Shown here piece by piece: positions 8,536 through 16,970 of a stretch of DNA of 64,000 nt. The stretch is from DATATB01 sp036268995. Its GTDB lineage: Bacteria; Planctomycetota; Planctomycetia; Pirellulales; PNKZ01. Both the position numbers and the translations under genes were made by a program. The stretch's first letter is position 1. Each line of letters opens with the position of its first letter. Location: NCBI GenBank assembly GCA_036268995.1, contig DATATB010000127.1, positions 1 to 64,000 on the forward strand, read 5' to 3'. Below the pieces are notes generated by a model that ran no database searches, had not been told where the DNA came from, and saw only the letters and a list, made by a program, of their open reading frames with translations.

Positions 8536-8800
8536 GGCCGCAAAAACCGGTCAAGGCCGACGGGCAAAGCGACAATCCCAGCAAATCCTTTCCATGCCGT
8601 GCTGAGGCGGGGGCCTGGCTGGCGGCTCTTACGCGACCCAGCCGCGAAAACTTCCCAGGCCGAAAGTTGACCCACTGGGGGTTAGACTCGATATTGCGGG
8701 CATCCCTGGTTGCTTGCCAGTCGTGCCCAGGCGCCCAACGGTGCTCGGCATCATGGTTTGGGGGCGAATCGCAAGCTGTTGGCAAAAAAAGGATCGATTG

Positions 8801-10405
8801 ATGTTATTGACGTTGCTCGCTTTCGACGCGGCCCGCCTGCGTGAATCAGCCGGACCCGTGCTCCGCAAAATCGCCTTGCGGCTCGCGGCCGCGGCGCCGG
8901 TTCTTATGTCGCTGTTGATTGCAGCGCCAGCGGTTCGTGCCGAGCCGCGGACCAATGTCGTGCTCATCCTGGCTGACGATTTGGGGTACGGCGATCTTCA
9001 ATGTTATGGCCATCCGCGGTTCAAGACGCCGCGCATCGACAAGATGGCCGAGGAAGGGGCCCGACTCACCGACTTTCAAAGTTGCTGCCCCTACTGTGCT
9101 CCGTCGCGGGTCGGCATCCAGACCGGGCGTTACCAGTTCCGCAGCGGGCTGGTCGACAATCCGAGCCCCGACCCCGGCCACGACGACCTGGGAATTCCCG
9201 ACAGCGAGCTGACCTTGGGCGAGATGTTCAAGCAGGCCGGCTACCGCACCTGCTGCATCGGCAAATGGCACCTGGGGCACAAGCCGCAGTTCTTTCCACA
9301 GCGGCATGGCTACGACGAATACTTCGGCATTCTCTACAGCAACGACATGGTGCCGGTGCAGCTTTATCGCGATAGCGACCTGTACCAGTCGCTCGTGTTC
9401 CAGCCGAACCTGACCCGGCGTTACACCGAGCGGGCCGTCAAGTTCATCGAAGAGAACAAAGAGCGGCCGTTCTTTCTGTACCTGGCCCACGCCATGCCGC
9501 ACAAGCCGCTGGCCGCATCGACCGATTTTTACGGCCGTAGCGGCGGCGGGCTGTATGGCGACGTGATGGCCGAGCTGGATTGGAGCGTCGGCCAGGTTCT
9601 CGATCGATTGGAAGAGTTGGAACTGGACGAGCAGACGCTGGTGCTCTTCACCAGCGACAATGGTCCCTGGTACGGCGGCAGCACCGGCGGCCTGCGCGGC
9701 ATGAAAGGCCAGACCTGGGAGGGCGGCGTGCGCGTGCCGCTGGTGGCCCGCTGGCCCGAAAAAATTCCGGCCGGCCACGTCAGCCACGAGCCGGCCGTGA
9801 ACATCGACCTGTTTACCACCTGCCTCAAAGCGGCCGGCATCGAGCCGCCGACCGATCGCGTGATCGACGGCCAGGACATCATGCCGCTGCTCACATCCAA
9901 GGCCAAAAGCCCGCACGAAGCGATCTTTACTATCCGCGGCTACGATCTGTGCGCCGTGCGCAGCGGCAACTGGAAGCTGCACGGACCGGCCTCCGGTCCG
10001 CGCGAATATCAAGTCATGCAGAAGGGCGATTTCTGGAAAGACCCGCGTGCCCCCGACGGCATCCGCATTCTGGCCCCGCGCGAGCAGTATCCGCCTTGGG
10101 ATTTTCCTGGCGTCGCGACGGGCACGGCGGACAAGGGCTGGCGGCTATTCGACCTGTCGAAAGACCCCTCCGAGCAGACGAACCTCTCCAGCGACAATCG
10201 GACAAAGGAAAACGAGCTGCGCGAGCATTTCGAGCGCCTGCAGGCCCAAATGCCCCTCGACCCCAACGCCGAGAAAAAGAAAGCCAAAGCCGCCAAAGAA
10301 AAAGCCGCCGCCGACAAAAAAGCCAAGGACAAGGAAGGCGACAAGCCCGACGACGAGGGTAAGCCGAAGGACGAGGCTGGGGCGAAGAAGGAAAAGGGCG
10401 AGTAA
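8801..10405 (+). CDS. secreted sulfatase (Cys-type) with Lys-rich tail
   Basis: 534 residues from the ATG at 8801, which has AAAGGA just upstream. A hydrophobic export segment ends at AVRAEPR (about residue 47). The sulfatase core starts TNVVLILADDLGYGD (metal-binding Asp59/Asp60). The formylglycine site is CAPSR with Cys99, followed by VGIQTGRYQ. Downstream are GKWHLGH and SDNGPWYGG, typical of arylsulfatase A-like enzymes. It would hydrolyse sulfate esters, probably of algal-type polysaccharides, in the periplasm after a formylglycine-generating enzyme acts. The last 45 residues are an unusual Lys/Asp/Glu/Ala-rich tail, absent from typical family members. Start codons inside the long leader remain possible. 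Confidence 0.9.
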   Translation: MLLTLLAFDAARLRESAGPVLRKIALRLAAAAPVLMSLLIAAPAVRAEPRTNVVLILADDLGYGDLQCYGHPRFKTPRIDKMAEEGARLTDFQSCCPYCAPSRVGIQTGRYQFRSGLVDNPSPDPGHDDLGIPDSELTLGEMFKQAGYRTCCIGKWHLGHKPQFFPQRHGYDEYFGILYSNDMVPVQLYRDSDLYQSLVFQPNLTRRYTERAVKFIEENKERPFFLYLAHAMPHKPLAASTDFYGRSGGGLYGDVMAELDWSVGQVLDRLEELELDEQTLVLFTSDNGPWYGGSTGGLRGMKGQTWEGGVRVPLVARWPEKIPAGHVSHEPAVNIDLFTTCLKAAGIEPPTDRVIDGQDIMPLLTSKAKSPHEAIFTIRGYDLCAVRSGNWKLHGPASGPREYQVMQKGDFWKDPRAPDGIRILAPREQYPPWDFPGVATGTADKGWRLFDLSKDPSEQTNLSSDNRTKENELREHFERLQAQMPLDPNAEKKKAKAAKEKAAADKKAKDKEGDKPDDEGKPKDEAGAKKEKGE

Positions 10406-10497
10406 ATTTCTTGGATGGAAATGAAGGATTCAATCGCGTGGGGAGGATTGGCTCGGGGCACCGTTGAATTGCTGAGGCGGACGGGCGGGAGCGACCA

Positions 10498-11193
10498 ATG
10501 GTTGAGTTCATCCCAGCAGAAAAACTGAAATGCAAGTTCGGCGTGTTCGGCCATTTCTATTCAGTTCAGATTGCCCCGAAGAAAACCGTCCTATGCCGAA
10601 GTGTTCTTGAAATCGTGGAGACGGATTGCGTCCCGAGGAAGGCAGCGGCACTCTCCAATCAAAAACCCGATGCCATTTTCATCATGATGAATCCCGGTTC
10701 GTCCCGACCACTGGCCGAGGTAGACAATCGCATCCACAGCGAAGCGATTCACGAACTGCCGATCTTGCTGGTCCCGACGAAGCCCGACACGACGCAGTAT
10801 CAAGTAATGCGGATCATGCATTATTGCGAATGGCGGCACGTTCGAGTGCTGAATCTCTCGGACCTTCGTTGTGCCAATAGTGGCGTGTTCTTAAAACAAT
10901 TCAGGGAATTGGAAGAAGACCATTCGTTCGATACACACACCGTCTTTTCTGATCGAAGAGCCGACGAACTGGCGTCGAAGCTCATCGGCGGCATTCCCGT
11001 AATCCGTGCTTGGGGCGTCCGCCCGCAGCTTGACCCCCTGATATTTCGCTGCATGTCGAAGCTCACCAGCGCGAAGGTAGTCAGAGGCCTGTTGAAGGAA
11101 GGAACGACGAACAAGTTCCTTCACCCGCTGCCTAAACCACAATCGAAGCAGGAGGAATGGGTCAATCGAATGGTCGAGCAATGTCAGGGCTAG
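10498..11193 (+). CDS. DUF1643-like protein
   Basis: 231 residues, no signal peptide. It has features of the DUF1643 family: an 'IMMNPGSS' strand-turn (family MNPS), a following NLSDLR strand, an AWG motif (VIRAWGVRPQ) near residue 166, and a C-terminal HPL. The biochemical role of DUF1643 is unknown; many members sit in mobile or accessory regions. Codon use is visibly less GC-biased than in neighbouring genes. The gene is followed by a 2-kb repeat-rich desert, suggesting acquisition by transfer. No partner gene is present. Confidence 0.6.
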   Translation: MVEFIPAEKLKCKFGVFGHFYSVQIAPKKTVLCRSVLEIVETDCVPRKAAALSNQKPDAIFIMMNPGSSRPLAEVDNRIHSEAIHELPILLVPTKPDTTQYQVMRIMHYCEWRHVRVLNLSDLRCANSGVFLKQFRELEEDHSFDTHTVFSDRRADELASKLIGGIPVIRAWGVRPQLDPLIFRCMSKLTSAKVVRGLLKEGTTNKFLHPLPKPQSKQEEWVNRMVEQCQG

Positions 11194-11217
11194 ACTCCAC
11201 GATTCCAAGTCGTTGGC

Positions 11218-11277
11218 GTTGATACGGGGACATTCGACGTTCTACTTTTTGTCATCTCAAAAATAGAACGTCCCGCT
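11218..11277. repeat. GTTGATACGGGGA hairpin repeat, copy 1
   Basis: Begins GTTGATACGGGGACATTC and folds into a hairpin: GACGTTCTACTTTTT pairs with AAAAATAGAACGTC, and GGGAC pairs with GTCCC. A shorter diverged copy is at 11516-11570. The form resembles the REP hairpins mobilised by RAYT (TnpA_REP) transposases; that link is inference. Confidence 0.7.
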
Positions 11278-11515
11278 TAGCCCGCCCCCGTCGAGGGTGT
11301 CCAGCGCCGACTTCGCACCGTAGGCATCCCGCTCCGCCGGGATGAACGGACATCACCATCGACTAGCCCAGCGCCAAGCAAAGTTGCTGGCCGCGGCGCC
11401 CGCGACGGGCGGCGTCTCGTCGGAGCGAGACGACTACGGTGACGATGCGGCGCCGGTGCGCCATTCGTTCAGGAGATCGTCGTCGCGAACGACGCGCAGG
11501 TGGTGTCGCGCGGCC

Positions 11516-11570
11516 GTTGATACGGGGAGATTCTACTTTTTGTCATCACAAAAGCAGGGCGTCCCGTTAT
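11516..11570. repeat. GTTGATACGGGGA hairpin repeat, copy 2
   Basis: GTTGATACGGGGAGATTC, then TTCTACTTTTTGTCATC and a degenerate right arm ending GCGTCCCG. It is a direct-orientation relative of the element 300 bp upstream. Between the two copies lie GC-rich inverted fragments but no gene. Confidence 0.65.
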
Positions 11571-11790
11571 CGTCCGTCCAATGATCGCGGATCGTGGGCG
11601 AAACGCACCCTTGGCGCTGCCCCCAACGACGCTCGCGGGAGTGAGGCTGCACTACTTGGAATTGTTGGCCGCCTTTTTTTGTGCTCAACAATGCGGGCCG
11701 GCGACGTTAAGTCTCGAATCTGGATTGAATTACGCTCGTTTGCGGCTGACCCCACTCCCGTGGGCTAAGAAACAGCGAAATACGACACGA

Positions 11791-11811
11791 TTTGAACAGA
11801 AGGCCGCGAAG
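11791..11811. repeat. single arm of the TGAACAGAAGGCCGCGAAG repeat
   Basis: TTTGAACAGAAGGCCGCGAAG matches the right arm at 6870-6900 (as complement) over about 20 bases. No matching inverted arm is seen nearby, so it is a lone copy. Confidence 0.65.
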
Positions 11812-11880
11812 ATCGCTCAGAAGAGGAGGAAAAAGATTCTGAGCAGGACGGCCCTCGCCGGCGCATGAATCGACAAGGCC

Positions 11881-12068
11881 CCTAGCCCCGGAGGGGCGAG
11901 TGTCGTTAGCCCAGGGCGTGAGCCCTGGGAAATGAGTCGCAATTCGTGATTTAGCCCCGATAGGGGCGGCAGACGGTGCCGCCCCTATCGGGGCTAACGG
12001 ATCCATGGTTGGGTTCGCAGCCCCAGGGCTCGCGCCCTGGGCTAAAAACACTCGCCCCTATCGGGGCT
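11881..12068. repeat. nested fold-back element, copy A
   Basis: A symmetrical 188-bp element built of short palindromes. From the left these are TAGCCCCGGAGGGGCGAGTG, then GTTAGCCCAGGGCGTGAGCC, then a central hairpin at 11951-11997 whose 20-bp arms are TTAGCCCCGATAGGGGCGGC and its complement. The right half mirrors the left: CCCAGGGCTCGCGCCCTGGG then CACTCGCCCCTATCGGGGC. Each half also folds on itself. The same architecture recurs at 39528-39711. Confidence 0.85.
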
Positions 12069-12103
12069 TTTTGAGGGATAGTGTGGCAAGCGAGATAAAA
12101 GCA

Positions 12104-12134
12104 CTCCTCCGGTCGCTAACGCTCCCGGCTCGCC
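12104..12134. repeat. GAGCCGGGAGCGT palindrome arm, partial copy
   Basis: CTCCTCCGGTCGCTAACGCT then CCCGGCTCGCC is one arm of the dispersed palindrome family seen complete at 2798 and 19803. The partner arm is missing. Confidence 0.75.
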
Positions 12135-13130
12135 GTTTTTGATGTGGCTCGCGCGGAAGTGCTCGCAAAAAAAGCTTTGGAATTTGACACTCACTTTGCG
12201 ATGATGCCGCGTAGCTGGATCGGACTGAGGGGAATTGCAGGGGTGAGAAGCGAGCCGGCGGCGGGCGGGTGACTTGGCCCGGCAATGGCTTTGGCGACGC
12301 GCAGTGCCCTACGCCTTTTTGGGCGAGCGCACTGGTGGCACCTTGTTGCCCCTCTCTCCTTGGCTGTCGCGGGGTGATCGATCGCCGCGCGGCAGTCGGG
12401 GTCGTGCCGATTCGGGAGTCGGTCAAGCAGCTTGCCGGCGCAGCGCGTCAGGCCCATGGGCAATTGGGTCGGGCGCGGTCCCGCTGACAGGCTCACGTGC
12501 CGTAATTGTCCCGGCGCGCCGCTGGCTGGCCACTTGCCTAAACGGTCCTCGGTGTCCTTAAACGAAAACGGTTGGCGCGATCAGTGGACGCCCGGGCGGT
12601 GCGAAAGCCCCGACCGGGCGGATGCTCTCGCGGCAGCCGCACAAAACGGCCCCACGACTTCCGGCAAGTACCGCCTGCCTGGCAATCAAAAACCTATACG
12701 CTCGGCGGGCTGGTAGGAGGCCCGGCCAAGCACCCCCATCAAGAACCCCCGCCAAGCAGGCGGAGCCAGCGGCGCCCAAACGTCCGTTGTCAGATATTCG
12801 TCGTTTATTCGCGCTTTCCAGGCGATGCTCTGCGCGTAACCGTGCGCGCGGGTGTAAGGGACCAAATGGCAGGGCTCGCCATGCCTTCGGTCTTCTCACG
12901 AACTCCGCTACAGGAAGTCCCACGCCTCAGGATCAGGAGCCGTTCGGTGCGATTTATGGCCGAGCGCGGAGCGAATGTCGTCGATTTCGGCGGCGCTCAC
13001 GAGCCAGGCGCCGGTTGGGCGATCGGCGGCGCGTCTTCGATCGAGGAGCGGCCTCGTAGCAGGCTGAAAAAGTGGAATGTCCGAATGTTCCCCTTTTTCT
13101 TTCCAGGGCGTCCGGACTTTATCCCCAAAA
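12135..13130. other. about 1 kb with no recognisable gene
   Basis: Frames on both strands are open in places, but none has a signal peptide, motif, Shine-Dalgarno or codon pattern that convinces. A fragment of the GTAGCGGAAC repeat family is at about 12893-12918 (CTCACGAACTCCGCTAC). The region next to the terminator at 13136 contains CCACTTTTTCAGCCTGCTA on the minus strand. It may be decayed sequence; no homology can be claimed. Confidence 0.5.
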
Positions 13131-13135
13131 CAAAC

Positions 13136-13166
13136 GCGTCCGCCGACGCGGTTCGTCGGCGGACGC
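13136..13166 (-). terminator. terminator of the 13244-15430 gene
   Basis: A perfect 13-bp stem (GCGTCCGCCGACG and complement) with a five-base loop lies 78 bp past the stop codon. It is followed on the minus strand by the U-rich GTTTGTTTTGGGG. Confidence 0.7.
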
Positions 13167-13243
13167 AACGAGCTGCTTTCGAGTTGGTTCCCCGTGCCCG
13201 CGAGCTGAGAGCTGTTGGGCAGGGGAAACCAGTCACCGGCGGG

Positions 13244-15430
13244 TTACCGGGTCTGCGTCGGAGTCGCGGCGACGGCGGCCAGGTTGTTGGCCGGGTTGGC
13301 GTCGGGCACTTCCTGGGCATTGTCTACGATCGGAAACAAGTAGCTGAACGTTGTGCCGGACAGCATACGCAGTTCGACTTGCGTCGATTGGCCCGGAGCC
13401 AGACCGGTCAGCCGAGTCGAAACACCTGGCAGATCGCCCGAGGGCTGCGAGGTGTTGCCGGCCAGCAACTTGACATCGAACTGCTGGTTTACCGGAACCG
13501 TGCTGTTGTTGGCGATGGTGATGCGGTAGCTCGGCCCGAGATGCTGGACCGGATCGCCGTTATCGACCACTGCAATGTCCGTGATGGCCAGGTCAGCCAT
13601 GGCGGCTGGGGTGCTACTCGCATCAGCGACAGGCGTGCCGGCAGCGGGGATGCCAGGGTCACTGATGCCACCACCCATAGCCGGCCCAGCGAATCCGCCG
13701 CCGCCACCAAAGCCGCCCAGTGGCAGGCCGCCGCCAAATCCGCCGAAGGGCAAGGGAAAACCAGTCGCCACGGCGGTGTTGGGGTCGGCCGCGTTCGGAT
13801 TGGTGCCGTTGGGATTGCCGTTGTTATTCGCAGCCGGAGGGACGGTTCCTGTGGTCGTAGTGCCGCCCGTGTTGCTGATGGTTCCGCCCTGGTTGACGAC
13901 AGTGCCATTTGTCGTCACGGTGCCTCCCTGATTTTCGACGTTACCGTTGGAGCGAACCTGGCCGCCTTGGTTGTGCAGCGTGCCATTTTGATTAATGACA
14001 GTTCCACCCGTATTAGTGACGGTCCCGCCGGTGACCGTTTGACTTCCATCCGCATTTTGGGTCACGGTTCCGCCCTGAATGGTTGTGGTCCCGCCTTGGA
14101 CAGTCGTCGTGCCGCCTGTGGCCGTCGTCGTGCCGCCGAACGCGCCAGTAGTGCCGTCCGTCACATCAGTCGTGCCGCCAACGGCGGTCGTGACGATACC
14201 GGTACCGGCGGTGACCGTGGTAGTTCCGCCCGCGGTGGTCGTCGTGCCCCCGGTGGTCTGGGTGACTGTTACGCCTTGGTTGCCGGCATTGGGATCAAGC
14301 GGCGCGTTGAGCTCCTCCAAATGCAGGGCTCTGACGTTGGAAGTGGGATTGCTCGCGGCCGACGCCAGTTGTGGATTGTTGCCCCCCAACGGCAGGCCGT
14401 TGGAATTGGCCGGTTGCGACAAGGCTAGAACGTTCAGCGGAAGCGCGCTGGTGGCCGTGGTTTGCGAGTTCGTCGCGGCAGCGGTGGATGCGATCGGCTG
14501 GTTGCCCGCGTCCACTGCTGGATCGGAATCGACGACCTGCGGCGCGCCGCTGTAGGCCGGCATCCCGCCGCCATAGCCGCCGCCGCCGAAACCACCTCCG
14601 AAAGGCAGACCGCCGAAAGGAAAGCCGCCGAAGTAACCACCGCCGATCGGCAATCCGGTACCAAAGCCGCCGGTGACAAAGGGGCCGACATTCGTGCTCG
14701 TGCCAAGGCCGCCAGCCGGCGTTATCGAAGATGCCATTCCGCTGGCGACGTTCGTCAAGTTGGGCTTGCCGGCGCTGCCGGTTGCAGCGTTGAGTCCACC
14801 GGCGATGCCCTTGTTGCCCAGCGACGAACTATTGCCTTGGAAGGGATTCTTGATTCCCGAAGCATTCGCGATTCCGTGGTTGCTGATCGCACTCATCAGG
14901 CTCGATCCGCTCGTCTGGCTGGCCAGCGACGATTTGCCGCCGGAGGAGACAAGCGATGATTTGCCGCCTGAGTTGCCCACCAATGATTTGCCGCTCAAAG
15001 ATGTCGACTTCAGACTACCGACCAACGACGTGCCGTTGCTCTTCACCAGCGTGCTGCCGAGGCTCTTGCCGGCCAGCGAGCTGCCACTCACGCGGTTCAG
15101 CAGCGACGTGCCGCTCGAGCCCTTCAAGAGCGAAGCTCCGTTGGAACGTCCCACAAGCGGGTTGCTGATGGGGCCCGATTTCAAGTTCGCCAGCGTGTGC
15201 CCGATCGCTCCATTGCTGATCGAGGGTCGAAAGGACGGGGCGAGGTTCATCGTCGAACGCGCGGTGGAAAGTGCCGAGCCCGCCGAGCGCGAGGCAAGCG
15301 CGTGGCCGCCGCTCAAAGCCTTCGACATGCCGCGGATAGCGCGAAAGCCGGGAAATGCCCAAACGGGCGTGGCGGCGAACGACACGATCGTAACCGCAAC
15401 GAGGACGATCTTCATCCAAGATGTACGCAT
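13244..15430 (-). CDS. large secreted repeat protein with C-terminal CARDB-like domain
   Basis: 728 residues. ATG at 15430 with GGAG about 9 nt upstream; signal peptide (residues 1-25, cleavage near VWAFPG). Residues about 30-250 are Ser/Gly/Leu-rich with recurrent 'GKSSLVSSG'-like units. Two Gly/Phe-rich patches (FGGGFGGGGYGGG and similar) follow. A Thr/Gly/Val repeat region with recurrent GGT units (GGTTTV, GGTVTN, NQGGTV) then spans about 430-560 and could form a beta-solenoid or stalk. The last 110 residues form a compact beta-rich domain starting MADLAITDIAVVDNGD with LGPSYRITIANNS and ANPANNLAAV, resembling CARDB or other Ig-like domains. That domain is shared with the next gene. Probably a cell-surface protein; function unknown. 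Confidence 0.8.
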   Translation of the reverse strand: MRTSWMKIVLVAVTIVSFAATPVWAFPGFRAIRGMSKALSGGHALASRSAGSALSTARSTMNLAPSFRPSISNGAIGHTLANLKSGPISNPLVGRSNGASLLKGSSGTSLLNRVSGSSLAGKSLGSTLVKSNGTSLVGSLKSTSLSGKSLVGNSGGKSSLVSSGGKSSLASQTSGSSLMSAISNHGIANASGIKNPFQGNSSSLGNKGIAGGLNAATGSAGKPNLTNVASGMASSITPAGGLGTSTNVGPFVTGGFGTGLPIGGGYFGGFPFGGLPFGGGFGGGGYGGGMPAYSGAPQVVDSDPAVDAGNQPIASTAAATNSQTTATSALPLNVLALSQPANSNGLPLGGNNPQLASAASNPTSNVRALHLEELNAPLDPNAGNQGVTVTQTTGGTTTTAGGTTTVTAGTGIVTTAVGGTTDVTDGTTGAFGGTTTATGGTTTVQGGTTTIQGGTVTQNADGSQTVTGGTVTNTGGTVINQNGTLHNQGGQVRSNGNVENQGGTVTTNGTVVNQGGTISNTGGTTTTGTVPPAANNNGNPNGTNPNAADPNTAVATGFPLPFGGFGGGLPLGGFGGGGGFAGPAMGGGISDPGIPAAGTPVADASSTPAAMADLAITDIAVVDNGDPVQHLGPSYRITIANNSTVPVNQQFDVKLLAGNTSQPSGDLPGVSTRLTGLAPGQSTQVELRMLSGTTFSYLFPIVDNAQEVPDANPANNLAAVAATPTQTR

Positions 15431-15536
15431 GACTAACTCCTTCACTGTAAGAGGGGATGTCGGCAAGAGTGTGTGTCGGCAACAACGTGTCGCCCAGTGA
15501 CACCGGGATTTCGGCGGGCGAGTCCGAAGAGAGCTG

Positions 15537-16130
15537 CTAGCGCTTCGGTTGATCCACGGAGACCGTGGCCAGGTTGTTCGAGGGATTGCAGTCCGCGACT
15601 TCCTGCCGGTCATCGACGACCGGAAACAAGTAGTGGTACGAAGTATTCAGCGGCAGCCGCAGATCGACGCGCGTGGTCGCGCCGGCGTCCAGTCCGTGGA
15701 TTCGCATCGAGGCGCTGGGGAGTTCGCGCACGGGCTTCGGTTCGTTGCCGGCCAACAGCAGGACTTCGAATTCTTGGTACACATTCACCGCACTCTGGTT
15801 GGCGATCGTGATCCGAAAGCGTGGCCCGAGCTGTTGCGAGGGAATGCCCGGGTCAACGAGCGTCAGATCGGTGACGACCAGATCGGCCAGAGCAGCCGGG
15901 CCCGCCGTGGCGGCGCTGGCCGCGACCGGTTCGACAACCGCCGGCATTTCGACCGCAGCGGGCGTCGGGGTTGGCGCGGGGCTGTACTGCACCGGGGTCA
16001 TCATGGAACCCTGCGTGCGTTGGGCACGAAAAGCGGCCAGGCGGCGGCCGGGAAAAGCGTTGGCTTCTTGAGCGGCGAAGCCGGCTAGAATCGTGACTGC
16101 AACGAGTGCCAGACGGCCGAGCTTGAACAT
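15537..16130 (-). CDS. secreted protein with CARDB-like domain, paralogue of the neighbour
   Basis: 197 residues from the ATG at 16130 (AAAGGAA upstream), with a signal peptide ending ANAFPG. After a short Pro/Ala/Val linker the C-terminal 110 residues (ADLVVTDLTLVDPGIPSQQL, LGPRFRITIANQS, LLLAGNEPKP, YLFPVVDDRQEV, NPSNNLATVSV) align along their length with the end of the adjacent 728-residue protein. The two lie in tandem on one strand, 106 bp apart, so this looks like a duplication in which the other copy gained long repeat segments. CARDB-type domains are often adhesion or carbohydrate-proximal modules; the role here is unknown. Confidence 0.8.
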   Translation of the reverse strand: MFKLGRLALVAVTILAGFAAQEANAFPGRRLAAFRAQRTQGSMMTPVQYSPAPTPTPAAVEMPAVVEPVAASAATAGPAALADLVVTDLTLVDPGIPSQQLGPRFRITIANQSAVNVYQEFEVLLLAGNEPKPVRELPSASMRIHGLDAGATTRVDLRLPLNTSYHYLFPVVDDRQEVADCNPSNNLATVSVDQPKR

Positions 16131-16349
16131 GGCAGGGTTCCTTTCGCTTGGGTGTTGACCGGGTTTGCCGCGTAAGGCCCATTGCCCTCGCTCCACCTGT
16201 TCAGCGTACGAAGCAGCCGGCTGTTACAGACAAGACGATCGATTTTTTCGGCCAAGCGAGAAAACTGCCCCGGTATCGGCAAATTGCGTCATCTGCGCGT
16301 TTGCGGGCAGCGTGTGAGCGTCGAATTTGTGGGTGAGGCAATGCGGCCT

Positions 16350-16500
16350 TTCCGTAGCCCAGTCCCTTTAGGGCTGGGACGACGCGGCCGCGAAAATTTC
16401 CTTCCCATTCCGATGCGGCCGCCGGCCGCATCGGAATGGGAAGGAGGGATTTCGGTCGCGGGACGATAAACCCAGCCCTATAAGGGACTGGGCTACGGAA
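16350..16500. repeat. nested fold-back element, short variant (copy D)
   Basis: A 151-bp palindromic unit. The outer arms are CCGTAGCCCAGTCCCTTTAG (left) and CTATAAGGGACTGGGCTACG (right). In the centre, CCTTCCCATTCCGATGCGGC is mirrored exactly by GCCGCATCGGAATGGGAAGG (16400-16445). Stretches between the arms also pair (CGCGGCCGCGAAAATTTCC with ATTTCGGTCGCGG). It shares the 'TAGCCCAG...GGGCTGGG' style of copies A and B. It occupies most of the 581-bp gap 16131-16711; nothing else there is recognised. Confidence 0.8.
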
Positions 16501-16711
16501 AACGCGTGGCGGATAACCGCCGGCTAATGCGGAGCGATTTCCACCTACTTTCGAGACGCCGACACCCCCTTACCAGCACCCCAGAGAGCACGGAATGCGG
16601 TCCATGCTCTCCCGGGTGGGCGCGCCGGGCATGCGGCATGCTGTTTGCACTTCAAGGAGAAGCAACATCCGGTTTTATCAACCTTTGATACTGCAAGGGG
16701 GGAGGCCCGCC

Positions 16712-16870
16712 GTGCAAGTTCACGAATTACTCGAAAAATCGAGACGATCCGCGGAGGCCTTGCGTAAGCGGATGGAGCGGCTGCAGAAAAACATCCAGCG
16801 GCTCTACCATTCACGCGAGTTGGCCACCGGAAACCCAACTCGGTCGCCGCGCAATCCCAGTCGCGGCTGA
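16712..16870 (+). CDS. possible 52-residue basic coiled-coil protein
   Basis: A GTG start preceded by a strong GGGGGGAGG Shine-Dalgarno opens a 52-codon frame. Residues 4-36 form an amphipathic, Arg/Lys-rich helix (VHELLEKSRRSAEALRKRM, RLQKNIQRLYHSRELA) with heptad leucines. The tail is Arg/Pro/Ser-rich. It looks like a small nucleic-acid-binding or structural peptide, but its size and lack of recognised relatives leave open that it is spurious. Confidence 0.4.
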   Translation: MQVHELLEKSRRSAEALRKRMERLQKNIQRLYHSRELATGNPTRSPRNPSRG

Positions 16871-16888
16871 GACATTGCTCCGCCTGGG

Positions 16889-16959
16889 GTAGCGGAATTC
16901 GTAAGAATTGCGAAATGCCGCGCAAAAAGTCTGCCCGGAAGTCGCACGACTTCCGCTAC
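16889..16959. repeat. GTAGCGGAA palindrome, copy 2
   Basis: Starts GTAGCGGAATTCGTAAGAAT and ends GGAAGTCGCACGACTTCCGC then TAC, the inverted terminal form of the family at 6152-6219. It lies between the small coiled-coil frame and the end of the beta-helix gene. Confidence 0.7.
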
Positions 16960-16970
16960 GGGAATCCGAT

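Noticed and set aside
12191..12496. 101-codon minus-strand frame in the repeat desert
   Set aside because: No signal, motif, Shine-Dalgarno or codon bias; surrounded by repeats. Not supported as a gene.
12140..12560. A structured RNA such as RNase P RNA, tmRNA or SRP RNA
   Set aside because: None of the conserved core sequences of these RNAs was found on either strand.
12572..14428. Long plus-strand frame of over 600 codons
   Set aside because: It is antisense to the secreted repeat gene 13244-15430 for most of its length. High GC keeps antisense frames open; it has no signal, motif or Shine-Dalgarno, while the minus-strand gene has a signal peptide and a domain shared with its neighbour.
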